DNA of 64,000 bases. Source: Clostridium scatologenes (GTDB taxonomy: Bacteria > Bacillota > Clostridia > Clostridiales > Clostridiaceae). The stretch covers positions 3,038,001 to 3,102,000 of the forward strand of contig NZ_CP009933.1 in assembly GCF_000968375.1 (NCBI RefSeq), in the 5' to 3' direction. Made by a program: the position numbers and the translations under genes. Positions 62,257 to 64,000 of the stretch are shown here, piece by piece; positions within the stretch are counted from its first letter, which is position 1; each line of letters starts with the position of its first letter. The notes beneath the pieces were generated by a model. The model made no database searches, had not been told where the DNA came from, and saw only the letters and a list, made by a program, of their open reading frames with translations.

Positions 62257-64000
62257 TTAATTAAAACAAATATATTTTGTACTTTTAGCAATTTTATCAT
62301 AAATTCCATTTTTAATATTTATATCTTTCTCATCTTTACTTTCCGTAAGTCTTTTAGCTTCTAAATTTGCTAATTTCAATAAATTTATATCTTGAACTAC
62401 ATCTGCTAGTATAAGTCCATTTTCACCATGCTGCCTAAAGCCAAATATCTCTCCCGCTCCTCTAATTTTTAAGTCTTGCTCAGCAATAAAAAATCCATCA
62501 TTACTGCTTTTCATAATTTCCATTCTTTTTCTTATAATATCATTTTTAATATCTGAAATAAGTATACAATAGGATTTATATTTTCCTCTTCCCACCCTTC
62601 CTCTTAATTGGTGAAGCTGTGCTAATCCAAATCTTTCTGCATTTTCTATTATCATAAGCGTAGCATTTGGAACGTTAATTCCAACTTCTATAACTGTAGT
62701 AGATACAATAACCTTTGTTTTTCCTTCCTTAAAATCATTCATTATTTTTTCCTTGAGTTTTGGAGACATTTTACCATGTAGTATTTCCATACTTATATCA
62801 CTAAAATATTTTTCTTTCAATTCTATGTATAAGTTTTCCACAGAACTTAATTTTAATTCCTCATTTTCTTCAACTAGTGGGCAAACTATATATACTTGTC
62901 GTCCTTTTCTTATTTCATCTAAAGCAAAATTATAAGCCTTATATTTAAAATCTTGTTTAATATATTGAGTTTCTATTTTTTGACGTCCTGGAGGCAATTC
63001 ATCAATAATTGATACATTTAAATCTCCATAAAGATAAAGGCTTAAAGTTCTAGGTATAGGAGTAGCCGTCATGACAATAGTATCTACATTTGCTCCTTTA
63101 TTAGTCAATCTGCTTCTCTGCATTACTCCAAATCTATGCTGTTCATCTGTAACTACCATTCCTAAATTCTCAAATTCTACATCATCTTCAATCAAAGCAT
63201 GTGTACCTATTATTAGATCTATTTTTCCGCTGGCCAATTCTTTTTTTATTTCCTGCTTGTTTTTTTGTGATACACTTCCACAAAGTAACTTTATATTTAT
63301 ATCAAAGCCTTCAAATAATTTTGATGCTTCATCATAGTGCTGAGTAGCCAATATTTCCGTAGGTGCCATCATTACAGCTTGATATCCATTTTTTATAATA
63401 TTAAATATTGCTATTAATGCTACAATAGTTTTACCGCTTCCTACATCACCTTGAACTAGCCTATTCATAGGACACGATTTTTTTTCATCTATTAGTATTT
63501 CTCTTATTACCATATTTTGAGCCTTAGTCAAGTCATAAGGCAGCCTATCCTTTAAAGCATTTAGTTCTTTTGCTATACCAAAGGCTATACCTTTTTTATT
63601 TTCATTAAAATAATTTTTAAGCATCAATATTTTTAATGAATACGTAAATAATTCCTGAAATTTAAGTCTTTTAGTAGCTTCGTCTAGCTCAGCTAAATTT
63701 ACAGGATTATGTATAACTCTTATAGCTTTATCTAGAGAACATAATTTATATTTATTTATTATATAGTTGGGTAGATTTTCTACTATTACTACATCTTGCA
63801 ATACTATATTCACCAACTTAATTACTAAATTGCTAGTTATTCCAGATTTTAAAGGATATTTTGGTATTATCTTTTCTTCTACTTTTGAAATATTTTCATT
63901 GTCTTTTAACAATTTGGGATTAACAATAGATATTTCTCCTCTAAAATCTTCTATTTTCCCCATCAAAGTGTATGTATTACCTATTCTAAAGTTATTTTTT
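62257..64000 (-). CDS. recG: ATP-dependent DNA helicase RecG, 5' end outside the window
   Basis: Branch-migration helicase that reverses stalled forks. The visible part, about 580 residues, stays open to the window edge (reading NNFRIGNTYTLMGKIEDF at the start), so the true start lies beyond 64000. It has the end of the wedge domain, Walker A GDVGSGKTIVAL, DEQH box VVTDEQHRFGV, TATPIPRTLSLYLYGDL and the TRG-type GVGRGKYKSYC helicase motif VI near the end. Codon pattern is like its neighbours. The 146-base gap to rsmD holds nothing I can support. Confidence 0.97.
   Translation of the reverse strand, partial: KNNFRIGNTYTLMGKIEDFRGEISIVNPKLLKDNENISKVEEKIIPKYPLKSGITSNLVIKLVNIVLQDVVIVENLPNYIINKYKLCSLDKAIRVIHNPVNLAELDEATKRLKFQELFTYSLKILMLKNYFNENKKGIAFGIAKELNALKDRLPYDLTKAQNMVIREILIDEKKSCPMNRLVQGDVGSGKTIVALIAIFNIIKNGYQAVMMAPTEILATQHYDEASKLFEGFDINIKLLCGSVSQKNKQEIKKELASGKIDLIIGTHALIEDDVEFENLGMVVTDEQHRFGVMQRSRLTNKGANVDTIVMTATPIPRTLSLYLYGDLNVSIIDELPPGRQKIETQYIKQDFKYKAYNFALDEIRKGRQVYIVCPLVEENEELKLSSVENLYIELKEKYFSDISMEILHGKMSPKLKEKIMNDFKEGKTKVIVSTTVIEVGINVPNATLMIIENAERFGLAQLHQLRGRVGRGKYKSYCILISDIKNDIIRKRMEIMKSSNDGFFIAEQDLKIRGAGEIFGFRQHGENGLILADVVQDINLLKLANLEAKRLTESKDEKDINIKNGIYDKIAKSTKYICFN

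Overview
The window is very AT-rich chromosomal DNA from a spore-forming, low-GC Gram-positive anaerobe of the class Clostridia, most likely Clostridium sensu stricto or a close relative. The basis is the gene content (two spoVS genes, ylbJ, a YlmC/YmxH sporulation protein, codY, dprA, pta-ackA), the strong GGAGG ribosome binding sites, frequent GTG and TTG starts, and a gene order typical of the clostridial core chromosome. Species cannot be fixed from this window. Almost all genes lie on the minus strand; only five are on the plus strand. I see no rRNA, tRNA, CRISPR array, prophage or insertion sequence.

Reading in the direction of transcription, from high to low coordinates: 64.0-60.5 kb carries recG (5' end cut off by the window), rsmD, coaD and an unassigned coiled-coil gene. 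Convergent or divergent to these are plus-strand ylbJ and tmcAL. 57.7-53.2 kb holds pta-ackA, then yceD-rpmF-plsX and acpP for lipid synthesis. 53.1-46.2 kb holds rnc, a radical SAM gene, a second spoVS, a 32-residue membrane peptide, smc and ftsY. 46.1-39.6 kb holds ylxM-ffh-rpsP-khpA, rimM-trmD, rplS, lepB, rbgA and rnhB. At 39.6-34.3 kb the minus-strand order is interrupted by plus-strand yraN, an endonuclease IV-like gene and a metallo-beta-lactamase-fold gene, around comM and a frameshifted dprA. 34.2-22.2 kb carries topA, codY, rpsB-tsf, pyrH-frr, uppS-cdsA, dxr-rseP-ispG. 22.0-8.1 kb carries the rimP-nusA-rnpM-ylxQ-infB-rbfA-nrnA-truB-ribF operon, rpsO, pnp, an M16 protease gene, ymxH, dapG and a ClpP-like protease gene. 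8.0-0.2 kb carries ftsK/spoIIIE, rimO, pgsA, recA, rny and spoVS.

Functionally this is a housekeeping region: ribosome assembly and translation, RNA turnover (RNase Y, PNPase, RNase III, NrnA), the SRP secretion route, isoprenoid and phospholipid synthesis, DNA repair and uptake, acetate formation, and sporulation. Sigma-A-type promoters with 17-18 bp spacers can be read before rny, rpsO, rimP, rpsB, codY, rplS, ylxM, acpP, yceD, pta and tmcAL, and many gene blocks end in intrinsic terminators. A LexA-type box precedes recA.

No clearly new multi-gene system is evident. The most interesting points are: (1) dprA is split by a frameshift at a run of eight A, with an intact winged-helix tail in the other frame; (2) the rimP-nusA leader carries two tandem terminator-like hairpins and an alternative pairing that looks like an attenuator; (3) a small membrane peptide gene sits just before smc; (4) several intergenic inverted repeats and ribosomal protein mRNA leaders are present.
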